Of a stretch of 64,000 nucleotides of DNA, positions 1 to 13,601 are shown one piece after another. The position numbers and the translations under genes were made by a program. Source of the stretch: Chaetoderma sp. LZ-2023a (Eukaryota > Mollusca > Caudofoveata > Chaetodermatida > Chaetodermatidae); assembly GCA_034401795.1 (NCBI GenBank), contig CM067366.1:85421647-85485646 (forward strand), read 5' to 3'. The notes under the pieces are model-generated. The model saw nothing but the letters and a program-made list of their open reading frames with translations. It made no database searches and had not been told where the DNA came from. Within the stretch, counting starts at the first letter, position 1. Every line of letters begins with the position of its first letter.

Positions 1-3000
1 ACTTCGTAGAGAAGTCTAGATTAGTAGGCTAGTAGACTAGGATAGAAGACTATGCTAATATACTAGGCTAGAAGTCTAGGATAGCAGGCTAGTAGACTAG
101 GCTAGAAGTCAAGGCTAGATGCCTAGGCTAAAAAAAATATTCTATACATCTAGGATAGTAGTCTATGTAGTAGACAAGATAGGTCTAGGCTAGCAAGGCC
201 AGTATATTCAGCTAGAATTCTAGGCTATAAACTACACTATTTGTCTAGGCTTGTATTCTAATAGTGTGATATATGTAATTATGTATAGGGTAGAAGCATA
301 GGCTGGCAGACTAGGCTAGAAGTATATGCTAGTAGAAAACCTGGGTAGAAGTCAAGGCTGTAGCATATGCTAAAAGTCAAAGCTAGAGATCTAAACTAGT
401 AAACTATGCTTGAAGCCTAGGCTACTAGGCTAGTAGCCTAGGCCAATACACAAGACTATTGTTAGATGACTAGGATAAAAATCTAAGCTAGTAGAGTAGG
501 GTAGAAATCTAGACTGGCGGTCTGGGTTAGTAGGCTAGTATACTAGGCTAGAACTCTAGGGTAGAAGTCAAAAGTACAGTGCTAGTAGTGTCAGTTAAAA
601 GTTTAGGCTAGAAGGCTAGGCTAGTAGATTAGTTTTGAAGGCTAGCCTAGAAGTCTAGCCTGGTAAGAGTAGACTAGTTTAGAGGTCTAGGCCAGAGGGT
701 TAGGCTAGGTTGGAAGTCTATGCTAATGTGGCTAGTAGATTATAATAGTTGTCTAGGCTAGTAGACAACCTGTATACAAGTCTACTGTGTAGACTCGTCT
801 AGACGTCTAGGCGAGAATTAAAAAATTAGTAGACTAGGAAGCCTAGGCTATTAGAATAGGGTAAATATCTAGGATATAAGCATATGCTCGTAGGCTACCC
901 AACAAAGCGAAAAGTCAAGTATGTTGCTAATGTTAATAGACCTGGCTATATGTCTAGGCTAGAAGTATAGTCTGGTAGACTAGGCTAGAAGTATAGGCTA
1001 GTAGACAATCTGAGTAGAAGTAAAGGTGGTAAATTATGCTATATGTTAAGTCAAAAGTAGTAAGCTATGCTAGAAGTATAGGCTACTAGGATAGGAGCCT
1101 AGAGAAACGGCTAGAAGCATAGGCTAGTAGGATAGGAGACTATGCTAGAACTATAGATTTGATGTCTAGATTAGTAGGCTAGCAGACTTGGCTAGAATTC
1201 TAGGCTAACTAGAACTCCATGCTAGTGGGTTAATTGATTGGTAGAAGCCTAGTAGAGCATGCCATATCTCTAAGCTAAAAGGCTAGTAGACTATGTTAGA
1301 AATCCAGTCTAGTAGACTAGGCTATCAGACTAGACTAGAGGTCTCAGTTAGGAGACTATATTTGAAATGTAGGCTAGACGACTAGGCTAATAAACTAGCC
1401 AAGACGGCTAGTAGAATATGCTAGAACTCTAGGCTAGTAGGCTAGCATACTAGGATAGAAATCTAAGCTAGTAGCGTAGGCTAGAAGTATAGACTAGAAG
1501 CATAAGCTAGAACTTTTAGACTAGGAGATATGCCTAGTCTAATAGACTCCCTGGGTAGAAGTATATGCTGTAGACTATTCTAGAAACCTAGGCTCGAACT
1601 CTAAACCAGTAGTCCATGTTAGACATATATGGAAGTAGGCTACAGTAAATGCTTTAGAAGTGTAGACTAGAAGGCGATGTTAGTGGTCTAGTAGATTTGG
1701 CTAACCAGAACTCTAGGCTCGTCAGGGTAAAAGACATGTAGAAATCTCGTAGAGAAGGCTAGCAGTCTGTGTTAGTAGGTTAGTCGACTAGGTTAGAGGT
1801 CTAGGCTAGTAGAATAGGTTAGAAGAATAGGCTAGTAGACTAGGCTAGAAGTTTAGGCTAGTAGTCTGCGAGTCTAGTACGCCAGCAGACTAGGCCAGAC
1901 GTATATGCTAGAGGTTCAGGCTAGTAGACGATGGGAAAAGTCTAGACTATGTGGGTAGGCTAGTATATTAATCTAGAAGTGTAGGTGAAAACTCTTGGCT
2001 AGTGGGCTAGTAGACTCATCCAGGCAAACTAGATCTCTAGGCTATGAGGCTAGTGGATTGGTAGAAGTCTAGTAGAGAATGCTAGGAGTGTAGGTTAGAA
2101 ATTTGGACTAGTAGACTAGGAACGAACACCAGGTTAGTCGACTAGGCTAGAAGTCTAGGCCAGGAGGCTAGTAGAATAGGCTAGTAGGCTAGTACACTAG
2201 ACGTCTGGGCTAGTAGACCAGGTAGAGTCTTGGCTAGATGGCACCGCTAGAAGATTAGACTAGAAGCCAAGTCTAGTTGAATATGTTTGAGGTCTAGGCT
2301 AGAAGTCTAGCCTAGTATGTCTCGTAAACTAGGCTAGTAGACTACCTGGGCAGAAGTCTATGTTGTAGGCTAGGATAGAATTCTAGGCTAAAATTATAGG
2401 CTAGTCGGCTTGTTGACTAGGCTAGAAATCTGAGCTAGTAGACTAGGAAAGTACACTATGCTAGTAGACTATGCTGGAATGCCAGGCTGGTAGAATAAGA
2501 GACATCTAGGCTAGTAGACTATCTGCGTAGAAGTCATGGCTGTAGACTAGTATACAAGTCCAGTTTAGAAGTTTAAACTACAAAACTAGGCTAGAAGTCT
2601 GGCTACTAGGCTAGTAGATATTTGCTAGATTTGTCTCAATTAGCAGGTTAGTGGACTAGTCTAGCAGTCTAGGCTAATAGAGTAGGGTAGAAGTTTGTGT
2701 TGGAAGTCTAGCCTAGTAGTCTATGCTAGAAGGCAAGCCTAGTAGACTATGTTGGAAGTTCAGGCTGGAAGCATAGCTTAGTATGGCTAGTAAACAAGGC
2801 TAGAAGGCTGACTGTATAATACTAGGTTGTATATAATTAGGCTAGACGCTGAGGATAGTAGGCTAGTAGACTAGGCGAGAGGGCTAGGCTAGAAATCTAA
2901 GCTATTGGGCTAGTAGTTTGTAGGTCTAGGGGTGTAAAGCAAGGCTAGTAGATTAGCTTATAAGGTTAGGTAAGTAATCTAGATATAGAGGTTTAGACTA

Positions 3001-6000
3001 GCATGCTAGTAGACTGGGCTAGAAGTCTAGGCTAGTAGGATAGTAGAATGGGTGAGAAGTGTAGTCTAGTAGTGTAGGCTAGAAGTCTAGTCTAGCATGG
3101 CTAGTAGACTAGGCAAAAAGGCTTGGCTAGTAGACTACATGGGTAGAAGACAAGGTTGTAGACCAGCCTAAACGTCAAGGGTATAAGTTCAAAATAGAAG
3201 TCTAGGCTACTAGGCTAGTAGACTAGGTCAAAGGTCTATGCTAGAAGCATATGCTAGTAGGCTAGGATAGAAGTCTTGGCTAGAAGTTCAGGTTAATATG
3301 CCAGTAGATTTGGATACGATTCTAAGCTAACTAGACCTCTAGGTTAGTAGGATAGCATACAGCTAGAAGCCTTGCAGAGCATGATAGACGTCTCGGTTAG
3401 TGGTCTAGTAGACTAGGCTAGAAAACGCTAGTAGGCTAAGTAGACTGGGCTCGAGCTCGAGACCAGTAGAGTAGGCTAGAAGACTATTTTAGCAGATTAC
3501 GATAAAAGTCTAGGCCAGTCGAATAGGCTAGAACTCTAGGATAGTAGACAACCTGGGTAGAAGTCAAGGCTGCAGACTAGGTTAAATGGCTAGGTTAACG
3601 AGTCTAAACTAAGAGACTACATGTGGTTTAGAAGTCTAGACTACTACACCAGTAGACTGTACGACTATGCTAGTAGACTACGGCAAAAGGCTAGACTACA
3701 ATCTAGAAGTTTAGGCAAGTAGGCTAGTATACTCAGCTAGAAATGTATGCTAGTAGACTAGAGCAGAAGGCCATGCTAATAGGCTAGTAGAATAGGCTAA
3801 ACGTCTATGCTCGCAGACCAACAGACTAGGCTCGAAGACAAGGCTAGATATCTAGTCCAGTAGAGTAGGCTAAAGGTCTAAGCTAACATGGCTAGTAGAT
3901 TAGTCTATAACTCTCGTCTCTAGACTAGGATATTAGTCTATGCTAGTAGCCTGGGCGATATGTATTGGCTAGATGCAGGTTGACTAGGCTAGAAGTACAT
4001 GCTAGTATAAAACCTGGCTAAACGTCAAGACTATAGGTTATGCTAATTTCATCGGATAAAAATCTAAACTAGGAGACTATGCTAGAAATCTAGGCTACGC
4101 TAAATGGCTAGTCTATGCTAGTAGATTAGGGTAGATATCTAGGATAGAAGTCTAGACTAATAGACAATGCTAGAATAAAAGCCGAGTAGTCTAGCTGGTA
4201 TGGCTAGTAGACAAGGCTAGAAGGATACCTGTGTGGAAGTCTATGCTGTAGATTAGGCAATAAGCGTAGGCTAGTAGACTAGGTTAGAGGTTTAGGCTAG
4301 ATGTATAGGGTGTAAATCTAAGCTAGCAGACTACCTACCGTAGACATCTAGGCAGGTAAACTAGACTAGAAGTTTAGACTAATAGATTAGAATAGTAGTC
4401 TAATCTATTAGACTACCTTGGTAGAAGACAATGCTTATACTAGGTTAAACATCTAGACTAGACTAGAAAAGTAAACTAGATGTTTACGCTACTAGACTAG
4501 GCTAAAATTCTATGCTAGACGCGCATGCTAGTAAGCTGGGCTAGATGTCTCAGCCAGATGTCTAGTTTAATAGACTGGTACTCGGCTAGAATGCTAGACT
4601 AACTAGAACTTGTGGGCTAGTAGACTGGTAGAAGACTAGTAGAGTAGGCTAGAAGTCTAGGTTAGTGGTCTAGTAGACTAGGCTACACATCTATGTGTGC
4701 AAACATTAGACTAGGATAGACGGCTAGGCTAGTAGACTAGAATAGAAAACTATGGTAGTAGACTAGGCTAGAAGTGTAGGCCAGTAGAATATGACAGATG
4801 TCTAGGCGAGTAGGCTAGTAGAGTAAGCAAGAGGTCTAGGCTAGAAGTCTAGGCCAGTAGACAATGTGGTTAGAAGTCACGGCTGTAGGCTAGGCTAAAA
4901 GTCTAGGTTAGAAGTTTAAACTATAGACTATGCTAGAGGTCTAAGCTACTAGACTACGGTAAAAGGGTAGTCTAGGCTAGTAGATTAGGGTAAATGTCTG
5001 GGATAGAAGTCTAGCCTAGTAGACTATGCTAGAATGCTAGCCTAGTAGACTAGGTTAGAATTCTAGGCTAGTATTGGCCAGTAGACTAGGCTAGAGGACT
5101 ACATGTGTAGAAGTCTGGGTTGCAGATTAGAGATCTAGGCTAGTAGGCTATCAGAGTAGGCTAGGGGGCTAGGCTAGAAGTTTAGACTATTGGACTAGTA
5201 GAATAGGCTAGAAGTGCTGTGTGTAAATCTAGGCTAGTAGACTAACTTAGACGCATATGCTAGTAAACTAGACTAGAAGCTTAGACTAGTAGGCTAGTAG
5301 ACTAGGCTAGTAGGATAGCGGAAGAGGCGAGAAGTGTAGTCTAGTAGTTTTGGCTAGTAGAGACTACATGGCTAGTGATATGGCTTAGACTAGGATAAAT
5401 GTCTAGTCTTGAAATCTAAGCTAGGTGTCTATGATACAAGGCTAGTAGACAAGGGTAAAGTCTATGCTAGAAGCATATGCTAGTAAGCTGGGATAGATGT
5501 CCCAGCTAGAAGTCTAGATTAACAGGCTAGGTGAGTTGGCTAGAATTCTAAATTAACTAGAATTACTAGACTAGTAGAAGTCTAGTAGAGTGGGCTAGAA
5601 GTAAGGTTAGTGGTCTAGTAGACCAGGCTAGAAATAAATGCCTGTAGTCCAGTAGAATATGCTATACGCCTAGGCCAGTAGAGTAAACTAGCAGACTATG
5701 CTAGTAGACTTGGTTAGAAATCTAGGCTAGTAGGCTAGTAGAATAGGGTTGATGTCTAGGCTAGTAGACTAGGAGAGAAGTCTAGGCTAGAAGTCTCGGC
5801 TAGTAGACAGCATGTGCAGAAGTCAAGACTGTAAACTAAGCTAAAGGTCTATGCTAGAAGTTTAAAGAAGTAGACTGTGCAAGAAGTCGAGACTACTAGG
5901 CTCTTAGACGATGGTAAAAGGCTAGCCTAGAATCATAGACTAGTAGACCAGGCGATAATGTTAGAAGTCTAGGCCACTAGACTAGTAAACTAGACTAGAA

Positions 6001-6390
6001 GTCTAGGCTAATGGACTAGGGGAGACCTCTATGCTAGTTGACCACCTGCATATCATTCAACGCTGTAGACTACCGATGATAGAAGTCTACGCTAGTGGGC
6101 TAGTATATTGGACAAGAAGTCGGGTATAGAAATCTAGGCTAATGGCTAGTAGAGTAGGTTAGAATTCTAGGCCAGAAGTCTAGGCTAGCAATACAGGCTA
6201 GTAGGCTAGAAGGCCATGCTACAAATCTAATCTAGTAGACTATACTAGTATGGCTAGTAGACTAGGGTAGATTTCTAGGCTAGTAGACTACCTGGTATAA
6301 GTTTAAGCTAGTAGACTAGGCTAGAGGTCTAGGCTAGTAGGCTGGTAGGTTAAGCTATAAGTCTAGGCTAGTCGGCTAGTAGATCATGCC
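1..6390. repeat. Degenerate CTAG-rich minisatellite
   Basis: The whole stretch is built from diverged 10-11-bp half-units, mainly variants of GTCTAGGCTAGAA and GTAGACTAGGCTA, which pair into units of about 21 bp. CTAG or its near-variants recur every few bases, so TAG stops are present in every frame and no ORF of note exists. Divergence between units is high, unlike the adjacent 345-bp satellite, so this array looks older. The right edge grades into linker sequence near 6390. A short fragment of the same family reappears near 14735-14763. Confidence 0.9.
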
Positions 6391-6550
6391 AGTTCCATCA
6401 TATAGTTTCTCCACCAGAGTTGAGGTGTGTCGACAACCTCGCTCCCTCCGCCCCCCCCCCCCCGCCCACACACACCTATTTCCTTAGATAAAATGAATGA
6501 CCGATGGTCAATGCACTTGAGCTAAGTCAAGTGCTATATGTATGTATGTA
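6281..6550. repeat. Linker copy 1 before satellite array 1
   Basis: This segment starts in minisatellite sequence, then has non-repetitive DNA with a poly-C run and a CACACA stretch, and ends in a short TATG run that leads into the first 345-bp unit. Closely related copies occur at 8356-8638, 12974-13290 and 13299-13627. This copy lacks the 12-13-base insertion (around ATGAATTTATAAA) found in the other three, which suggests that it is the ancestral form. Confidence 0.85.
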
Positions 6551-6733
6551 TTTTTATTTTATTGACGCACTGGCAACGTGCGGCTTCAATTTCCATGTGC
6601 TAACTTAGCCGACAGTGCTGCACCCGTTAGTTTAATTTGTTGATCACCATCTCCCGGTCGGGGGATCGAACCGTCATCCTGCAACTCCGCATAGCATCAG
6701 CAACCAGGCATCTTTCCACTGGACCACCGCACC
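6551..6733 (-). mobile_element. tRNA-derived SINE inside the satellite unit
   Basis: On the minus strand the element begins with a tRNA-like head: box A TGGTCCAGTGG (6716-6726) begins at tRNA position 8, and box B GGTTCGATCCC (6662-6672) follows at normal spacing. A non-tRNA body follows, then an A-rich tail (AATAAAATAAAAATA) running into a TACA/TATG simple repeat. The acceptor-stem halves do not form a functional tRNA, so this is a SINE head and not a tRNA gene. The same element recurs every 345 bp in both arrays; it is listed once. I could not assign it to a named SINE superfamily. Confidence 0.85.
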
Positions 6734-8355
6734 AAGACTAAAAGTCAAGGATTGGCCGACCAGTTTTCACATGTCTGATATACTGACACACTGACGATTC
6801 ATATGGGACTATCTGTGGATGCATCTGTCACAATCAATCCTAGGCTTTTACGCCTATTGTACTCTGACTCCAGCACGGCTCTGGCAGTATATGTATTTTT
6901 ATTTTATTGACGCACTGGCAACGTGCGGCTTCAATTTCCATGTGCTAACTTAGCCGACAGTGCTGCACCCGTTAGTTTAATTTGTTGATCACCATCTCCC
7001 GGTCGGGGGATCGAACCGTCATCCTGCAACTCCGCATAGCATCAGCAACCAGGCATCTTTCCACTGGACCACCGCACCAAGACTAAAAGTCAAGGATTGG
7101 CCGACCAGTTTTCACATGTCTGATATACTGACACACTGACGATTCATATGGGACTATCTGTGGATGCATCTGTCACAATCAATCCTAGGCTTTTACGCCT
7201 ATTGTACTCTGACTCCAGCACGGCTCTGGCAGTATATGTATTTTTATTTTATTGACGCACTGGCAACGTGCGGCTTCAATTTCCATGTGCTAACTTAGCC
7301 GACAGTGCTGCACCCGTTAGTTTAATTTGTTGATCACCATCTCCCGGTCGGGGGATCGAACCGTCATCCTGCAACTCCGCATAGCATCAGCAACCAGGCA
7401 TCTTTCCACTGGACCACCGCACCAAGACTAAAAGTCAAGGATTGGCCGACCAGTTTTCACATGTCTGATATACTGACACACTGACGATTCATATGGGACT
7501 ATCTGTGGATGCATCTGTCACAATCAATCCTAGGCTTTTACGCCTATTGTACTCTGACTCCAGCACGGCTCTGGCAGTATATGTATTTTTATTTTATTGA
7601 CGCACTGGCAACGTGCGGCTTCAATTTCCATGTGCTAACTTAGCCGACAGTGCTGCACCCGTTAGTTTAATTTGTTGATCACCATCTCCCGGTCGGGGGA
7701 TCGAACCGTCATCCTGCAACTCCGCATAGCATCAGCAACCAGGCATCTTTCCACTGGACCACCGCACCAAGACTAAAAGTCAAGGATTGGCCGACCAGTT
7801 TTCACATGTCTGATATACTGACACACTGACGATTCATATGGGACTATCTGTGGATGCATCTGTCACAATCAATCCTAGGCTTTTACGCCTATTGTACTCT
7901 GACTCCAGCACGGCTCTGGCAGTATATGTATTTTTATTTTATTGACGCACTGGCAACGTGCGGCTTCAATTTCCATGTGCTAACTTAGCCGACAGTGCTG
8001 CACCCGTTAGTTTAATTTGTTGATCACCATCTCCCGGTCGGGGGATCGAACCGTCATCCTGCAACTCCGCATAGCATCAGCAACCAGGCATCTTTCCACT
8101 GGACCACCGCACCAAGACTAAAAGTCAAGGATTGGCCGACCAGTTTTCACATGTCTGATATACTGACACACTGACGATTCATATGGGACTATCTGTGGAT
8201 GCATCTGTCACAATCAATCCTAGGCTTTTACGCCTATTGTACTCTGACTCCAGCACGGCTCTGGCAGTATATGTATTTTTATTTTATTGACGCACTGGCA
8301 ACGTGCGGCTTCAATTTCCATGTGCTAACTTAGCCGACAGTGCTGCACCCGTTAG
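6551..8355. repeat. 345-bp satellite, array 1 (5.2 units)
   Basis: Tandem units start at 6551, 6896, 7241, 7586, 7931 and 8276; every step is exactly 345 bp. The last copy is cut after about 80 bp at 8355, where it joins linker copy 2. Units look identical by eye. All carry CCAGTTTTCAC, while all units of array 2 carry CCAGCTTTCAC. Each unit is an antisense SINE of about 183 bp plus about 162 bp of other DNA. Confidence 0.95.
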
Positions 8356-8638
8356 TAGACTACCTGGTATAAGTTTAAGCTAGTAGACTAGGCTAGAGGT
8401 CTAGGCTAGTAGGCTGGTAGGTTAAGCTATAAGTCTAGGCTAGTCGGCTAGTAGATCATGCCAGTTCCATCATATAGTTTCTCCACCAGAGTTGAGGTGT
8501 GTCGACAACCTCGCTCCCTCCGCCCCCCCCCCCCCCCCGCCCACACACACCTATTTCCTTAGATAAAATGAATTTATAAAATGAATGACCGATGGTCAAT
8601 GCACTTGAGCTAAGTCAAGTGCTATATGTATGTATGTA
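8356..8638. repeat. Linker copy 2 between the satellite arrays
   Basis: It repeats the 6281-6550 linker, with a longer poly-C run and the extra ATGAATTTATAAA-like insertion. The left junction with array 1 shows the shared bases TAGT, so the join could have formed by microhomology. Confidence 0.85.
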
Positions 8639-11600
8639 TTTTTATTTTATTGACGCACTGGCAACGTGCGGCTTCAATTTCCATGTGCTAACTTAGCCGA
8701 CAGTGCTGCACCCGTTAGTTTAATTTGTTGATCACCATCTCCCGGTCGGGGGATCGAACCGTCATCCTGCAACTCCGCATAGCATCAGCAACCAGGCATC
8801 TTTCCACTGGACCACCGCACCAAGACTAAAAGTCAAGGATTGGCCGACCAGCTTTCACATGTCTGATATACTGACACACTGACGATTCATATGGGACTAT
8901 CTGTGGATGCATCTGTCACAATCAATCCTAGGCTTTTACGCCTATTGTACTCTGACTCCAGCACGGCTCTGGCAGTATATGTATTTTTATTTTATTGACG
9001 CACTGGCAACATGCGGCTTCAATTTCCATGTGCTAACTTAGCCGACAGTGCTGCACCCGTTAGTTTAATTTGTTGATCACCATCTCCCGGTCGGGGGATC
9101 GAACCGTCATCCTGCAACTCCGCATAGCATCAGCAACCAGGCATCTTTCCACTGGACCACCGCACCAAGACTAAAAGTCAAGGATTGGCCGACCAGCTTT
9201 CACATGTCTGATATACTGACACACTGACGATTCATATGGGACTATCTGTGGATGCATCTGTCACAATCAATCCTAGGCTTTTACGCCTATTGTACTCTGA
9301 CTCCAGCACGGCTCTGGCAGTATATGTATTTTTATTTTATTGACGCACTGGCAACGTGCGGCTTCAATTTCCATGTGCTAACTTAGCCGACAGTGCTGCA
9401 CCCGTTAGTTTAATTTGTTGATCACCATCTCCCGGTCGGGGGATCGAACCGTCATCCTGCAACTCCGCATAGCATCAGCAACCAGGCATCTTTCCACTGG
9501 ACCACCGCACCAAGACTAAAAGTCAAGGATTGGCCGACCAGCTTTCACATGTCTGATATACTGACACACTGACGATTCATATGGGACTATCTGTGGATGC
9601 ATCTGTCACAATCAATCCTAGGCTTTTACGCCTATTGTACTCTGACTCCAGCACGGCTCTGGCAGTATATGTATTTTTATTTTATTGACGCACTGGCAAC
9701 GTGCGGCTTCAATTTCCATGTGCTAACTTAGCCGACAGTGCTGCACCCGTTAGTTTAATTTGTTGATCACCATCTCCCGGTCGGGGGATCGAACCGTCAT
9801 CCTGCAACTCCGCATAGCATCAGCAACCAGGCATCTTTCCACTGGACCACCGCACCAAGACTAAAAGTCAAGGATTGGCCGACCAGCTTTCACATGTCTG
9901 ATATACTGACACACTGACGATTCATATGGGACTATCTGTGGATGCATCTGTCACAATCAATCCTAGGCTTTTACGCCTATTGTACTCTGACTCCAGCACG
10001 GCTCTGGCAGTATATGTATTTTTATTTTATTGACGCACTGGCAACGTGCGGCTTCAATTTCCATGTGCTAACTTAGCCGACAGTGCTGCACCCGTTAGTT
10101 TAATTTGTTGATCACCATCTCCCGGTCGGGGGATCGAACCGTCATCCTGCAACTCCGCATAGCATCAGCAACCAGGCATCTTTCCACTGGACCACCGCAC
10201 CAAGACTAAAAGTCAAGGATTGGCCGACCAGCTTTCACATGTCTGATATACTGACACACTGACGATTCATATGGGACTATCTGTGGATGCATCTGTCACA
10301 ATCAATCCTAGGCTTTTACGCCTATTGTACTCTGACTCCAGCACGGCTCTGGCAGTATATGTATTTTTATTTTATTGACGCACTGGCAACGTGCGGCTTC
10401 AATTTCCATGTGCTAACTTAGCCGACAGTGCTGCACCCGTTAGTTTAATTTGTTGATCACCATCTCCCGGTCGGGGGATCGAACCGTCATCCTGCAACTC
10501 CGCATAGCATCAGCAACCAGGCATCTTTCCACTGGACCACCGCACCAAGACTAAAAGTCAAGGATTGGCCGACCAGCTTTCACATGTCTGATATACTGAC
10601 ACACTGACGATTCATATGGGACTATCTGTGGATGCATCTGTCACAATCAATCCTAGGCTTTTACGCCTATTGTACTCTGACTCCAGCACGGCTCTGGCAG
10701 TATATGTATTTTTATTTTATTGACGCACTGGCAACGTGCGGCTTCAATTTCCATGTGCTAACTTAGCCGACAGTGCTGCACCCGTTAGTTTAATTTGTTG
10801 ATCACCATCTCCCGGTCGGGGGATCGAACCGTCATCCTGCAACTCCGCATAGCATCAGCAACCAGGCATCTTTCCACTGGACCACCGCACCAAGACTAAA
10901 AGTCAAGGATTGGCCGACCAGCTTTCACATGTCTGATATACTGACACACTGACGATTCATATGGGACTATCTGTGGATGCATCTGTCACAATCAATCCTA
11001 GGCTTTTACGCCTATTGTACTCTGACTCCAGCACGGCTCTGGCAGTATATGTATTTTTATTTTATTGACGCACTGGCAACGTGCGGCTTCAATTTCCATG
11101 TGCTAACTTAGCCGACAGTGCTGCACCCGTTAGTTTAATTTGTTGATCACCATCTCCCGGTCGGGGGATCGAACCGTCATCCTGCAACTCCGCATAGCAT
11201 CAGCAACCAGGCATCTTTCCACTGGACCACCGCACCAAGACTAAAAGTCAAGGATTGGCCGACCAGCTTTCACATGTCTGATATACTGACACACTGACGA
11301 TTCATATGGGACTATCTGTGGATGCATCTGTCACAATCAATCCTAGGCTTTTACGCCTATTGTACTCTGACTCCAGCACGGCTCTGGCAGTATATGTATT
11401 TTTATTTTATTGACGCACTGGCAACGTGCGGCTTCAATTTCCATGTGCTAACTTAGCCGACAGTGCTGCACCCGTTAGTTTAATTTGTTGATCACCATCT
11501 CCCGGTCGGGGGATCGAACCGTCATCCTGCAACTCCGCATAGCATCAGCAACCAGGCATCTTTCCACTGGACCACCGCACCAAGACTAAAAGTCAAGGAT

Positions 11601-12976
11601 TGGCCGACCAGCTTTCACATGTCTGATATACTGACACACTGACGATTCATATGGGACTATCTGTGGATGCATCTGTCACAATCAATCCTAGGCTTTTACG
11701 CCTATTGTACTCTGACTCCAGCACGGCTCTGGCAGTATATGTATTTTTATTTTATTGACGCACTGGCAACGTGCGGCTTCAATTTCCATGTGCTAACTTA
11801 GCCGACAGTGCTGCACCCGTTAGTTTAATTTGTTGATCACCATCTCCCGGTCGGGGGATCGAACCGTCATCCTGCAACTCCGCATAGCATCAGCAACCAG
11901 GCATCTTTCCACTGGACCACCGCACCAAGACTAAAAGTCAAGGATTGGCCGACCAGCTTTCACATGTCTGATATACTGACACACTGACGATTCATATGGG
12001 ACTATCTGTGGATGCATCTGTCACAATCAATCCTAGGCTTTTACGCCTATTGTACTCTGACTCCAGCACGGCTCTGGCAGTATATGTATTTTTATTTTAT
12101 TGACGCACTGGCAACGTGCGGCTTCAATTTCCATGTGCTAACTTAGCCGACAGTGCTGCACCCGTTAGTTTAATTTGTTGATCACCATCTCCCGGTCGGG
12201 GGATCGAACCGTCATCCTGCAACTCCGCATAGCATCAGCAACCAGGCATCTTTCCACTGGACCACCGCACCAAGACTAAAAGTCAAGGATTGGCCGACCA
12301 GCTTTCACATGTCTGATATACTGACACACTGACGATTCATATGGGACTATCTGTGGATGCATCTGTCACAATCAATCCTAGGCTTTTACGCCTATTGTAC
12401 TCTGACTCCAGCACGGCTCTGGCAGTATATGTATTTTTATTTTATTGACGCACTGGCAACGTGCGGCTTCAATTTCCATGTGCTAACTTAGCCGACAGTG
12501 CTGCACCCGTTAGTTTAATTTGTTGATCACCATCTCCCGGTCGGGGGATCGAACCGTCATCCTGCAACTCCGCATAGCATCAGCAACCAGGCATCTTTCC
12601 ACTGGACCACCGCACCAAGACTAAAAGTCAAGGATTGGCCGACCAGCTTTCACATGTCTGATATACTGACACACTGACGATTCATATGGGACTATCTGTG
12701 GATGCATCTGTCACAATCAATCCTAGGCTTTTACGCCTATTGTACTCTGACTCCAGCACGGCTCTGGCAGTATATGTATTTTTATTTTATTGACGCACTG
12801 GCAACGTGCGGCTTCAATTTCCATGTGCTAACTTAGCCGACAGTGCTGCACCCGTTAGTTTAATTTGTTGATCACCATCTCCCGGTCGGGGGATCGAACC
12901 GTCATCCTGCAACTCCGCATAGCATCAGCAACCAGGCATCTTTCCACTGGACCACCGCACCAAGACTAAAAGTCAA
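8639..12976. repeat. 345-bp satellite, array 2 (12.6 units)
   Basis: Units start at 8639, 8984, 9329 and onward every 345 bp to 12779; the thirteenth is truncated at about 198 bp. The SINE is antisense in every unit. The only internal difference I noticed is one A for G in the second unit (GCAACATGCGG near 9010). Array 2 differs from array 1 by a fixed C for T, so each array was homogenised or amplified separately. Confidence 0.95.
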
Positions 12977-13223
12977 GTTTAAGCTAGTAGACTAGGCTAG
13001 AGGTCTAGGCTAGTAGGCTGGTAGGTTAAGCTATAAGTCTAGGCTAGTCGGCTAGTAGATCATGCCAGTTCCATCATATAGTTTCTCCACCAGAGTTGAG
13101 GTGTGTCGACAACCTCGCTCCCTCCGCCCCCCCCCCCCCGCCCACACACACCTATTTCCTTAGATAAAATGAATTTATAAAATGAATGACCGATGGTCAA
13201 TGCACTTGAGCTAAGTCAAGTGC

Positions 13224-13255
<32 letters not shown>

Positions 13256-13290
13256 TGTATGTATGTATGTATGTATGTATGTATGTATGT
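12974..13290. repeat. Linker copy 3 with expanded TATG run
   Basis: It begins inside the minisatellite-like part of the linker, joined to the truncated last satellite unit at AAG. It carries the same insertion as copy 2. Its 3' end is expanded to a (GTAT)n tract at about 13226-13291. Confidence 0.85.
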
Positions 13291-13298
13291 ATTTTTCT

Positions 13299-13569
13299 AG
13301 GCTAGTAGACTACCTGGTATAAGTTTAAGCTAGTAGACTAGGCTAGAGGTCTAGGCTAGTAGGCTGGTAGGTTAAGCTATAAGTCTAGGCTAGTCGGCTA
13401 GTAGATCATGCCAGTTCCATCATATAGTTTCTCCACCAGAGTTGAGGTGTGTCGACAACCTCGCTCCCTCCGCCCCCCCCCCCCCGCCCACACACACCTA
13501 TTTCCTTAGATAAAATGAATTTATAAAATGAATGACCGATGGTCAATGCACTTGAGCTAAGTCAAGTGC

Positions 13570-13601
<32 letters not shown>

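Noticed and set aside
1-6390. Telomeric repeat array
   Set aside because: Units are CTAG-rich and diverged, without TTAGGG or a related telomere motif.
6647-6733. tRNA gene
   Set aside because: Box A and box B are good, but the acceptor arm does not pair, and the sequence continues into a SINE body with an A-rich tail, repeated every 345 bp.
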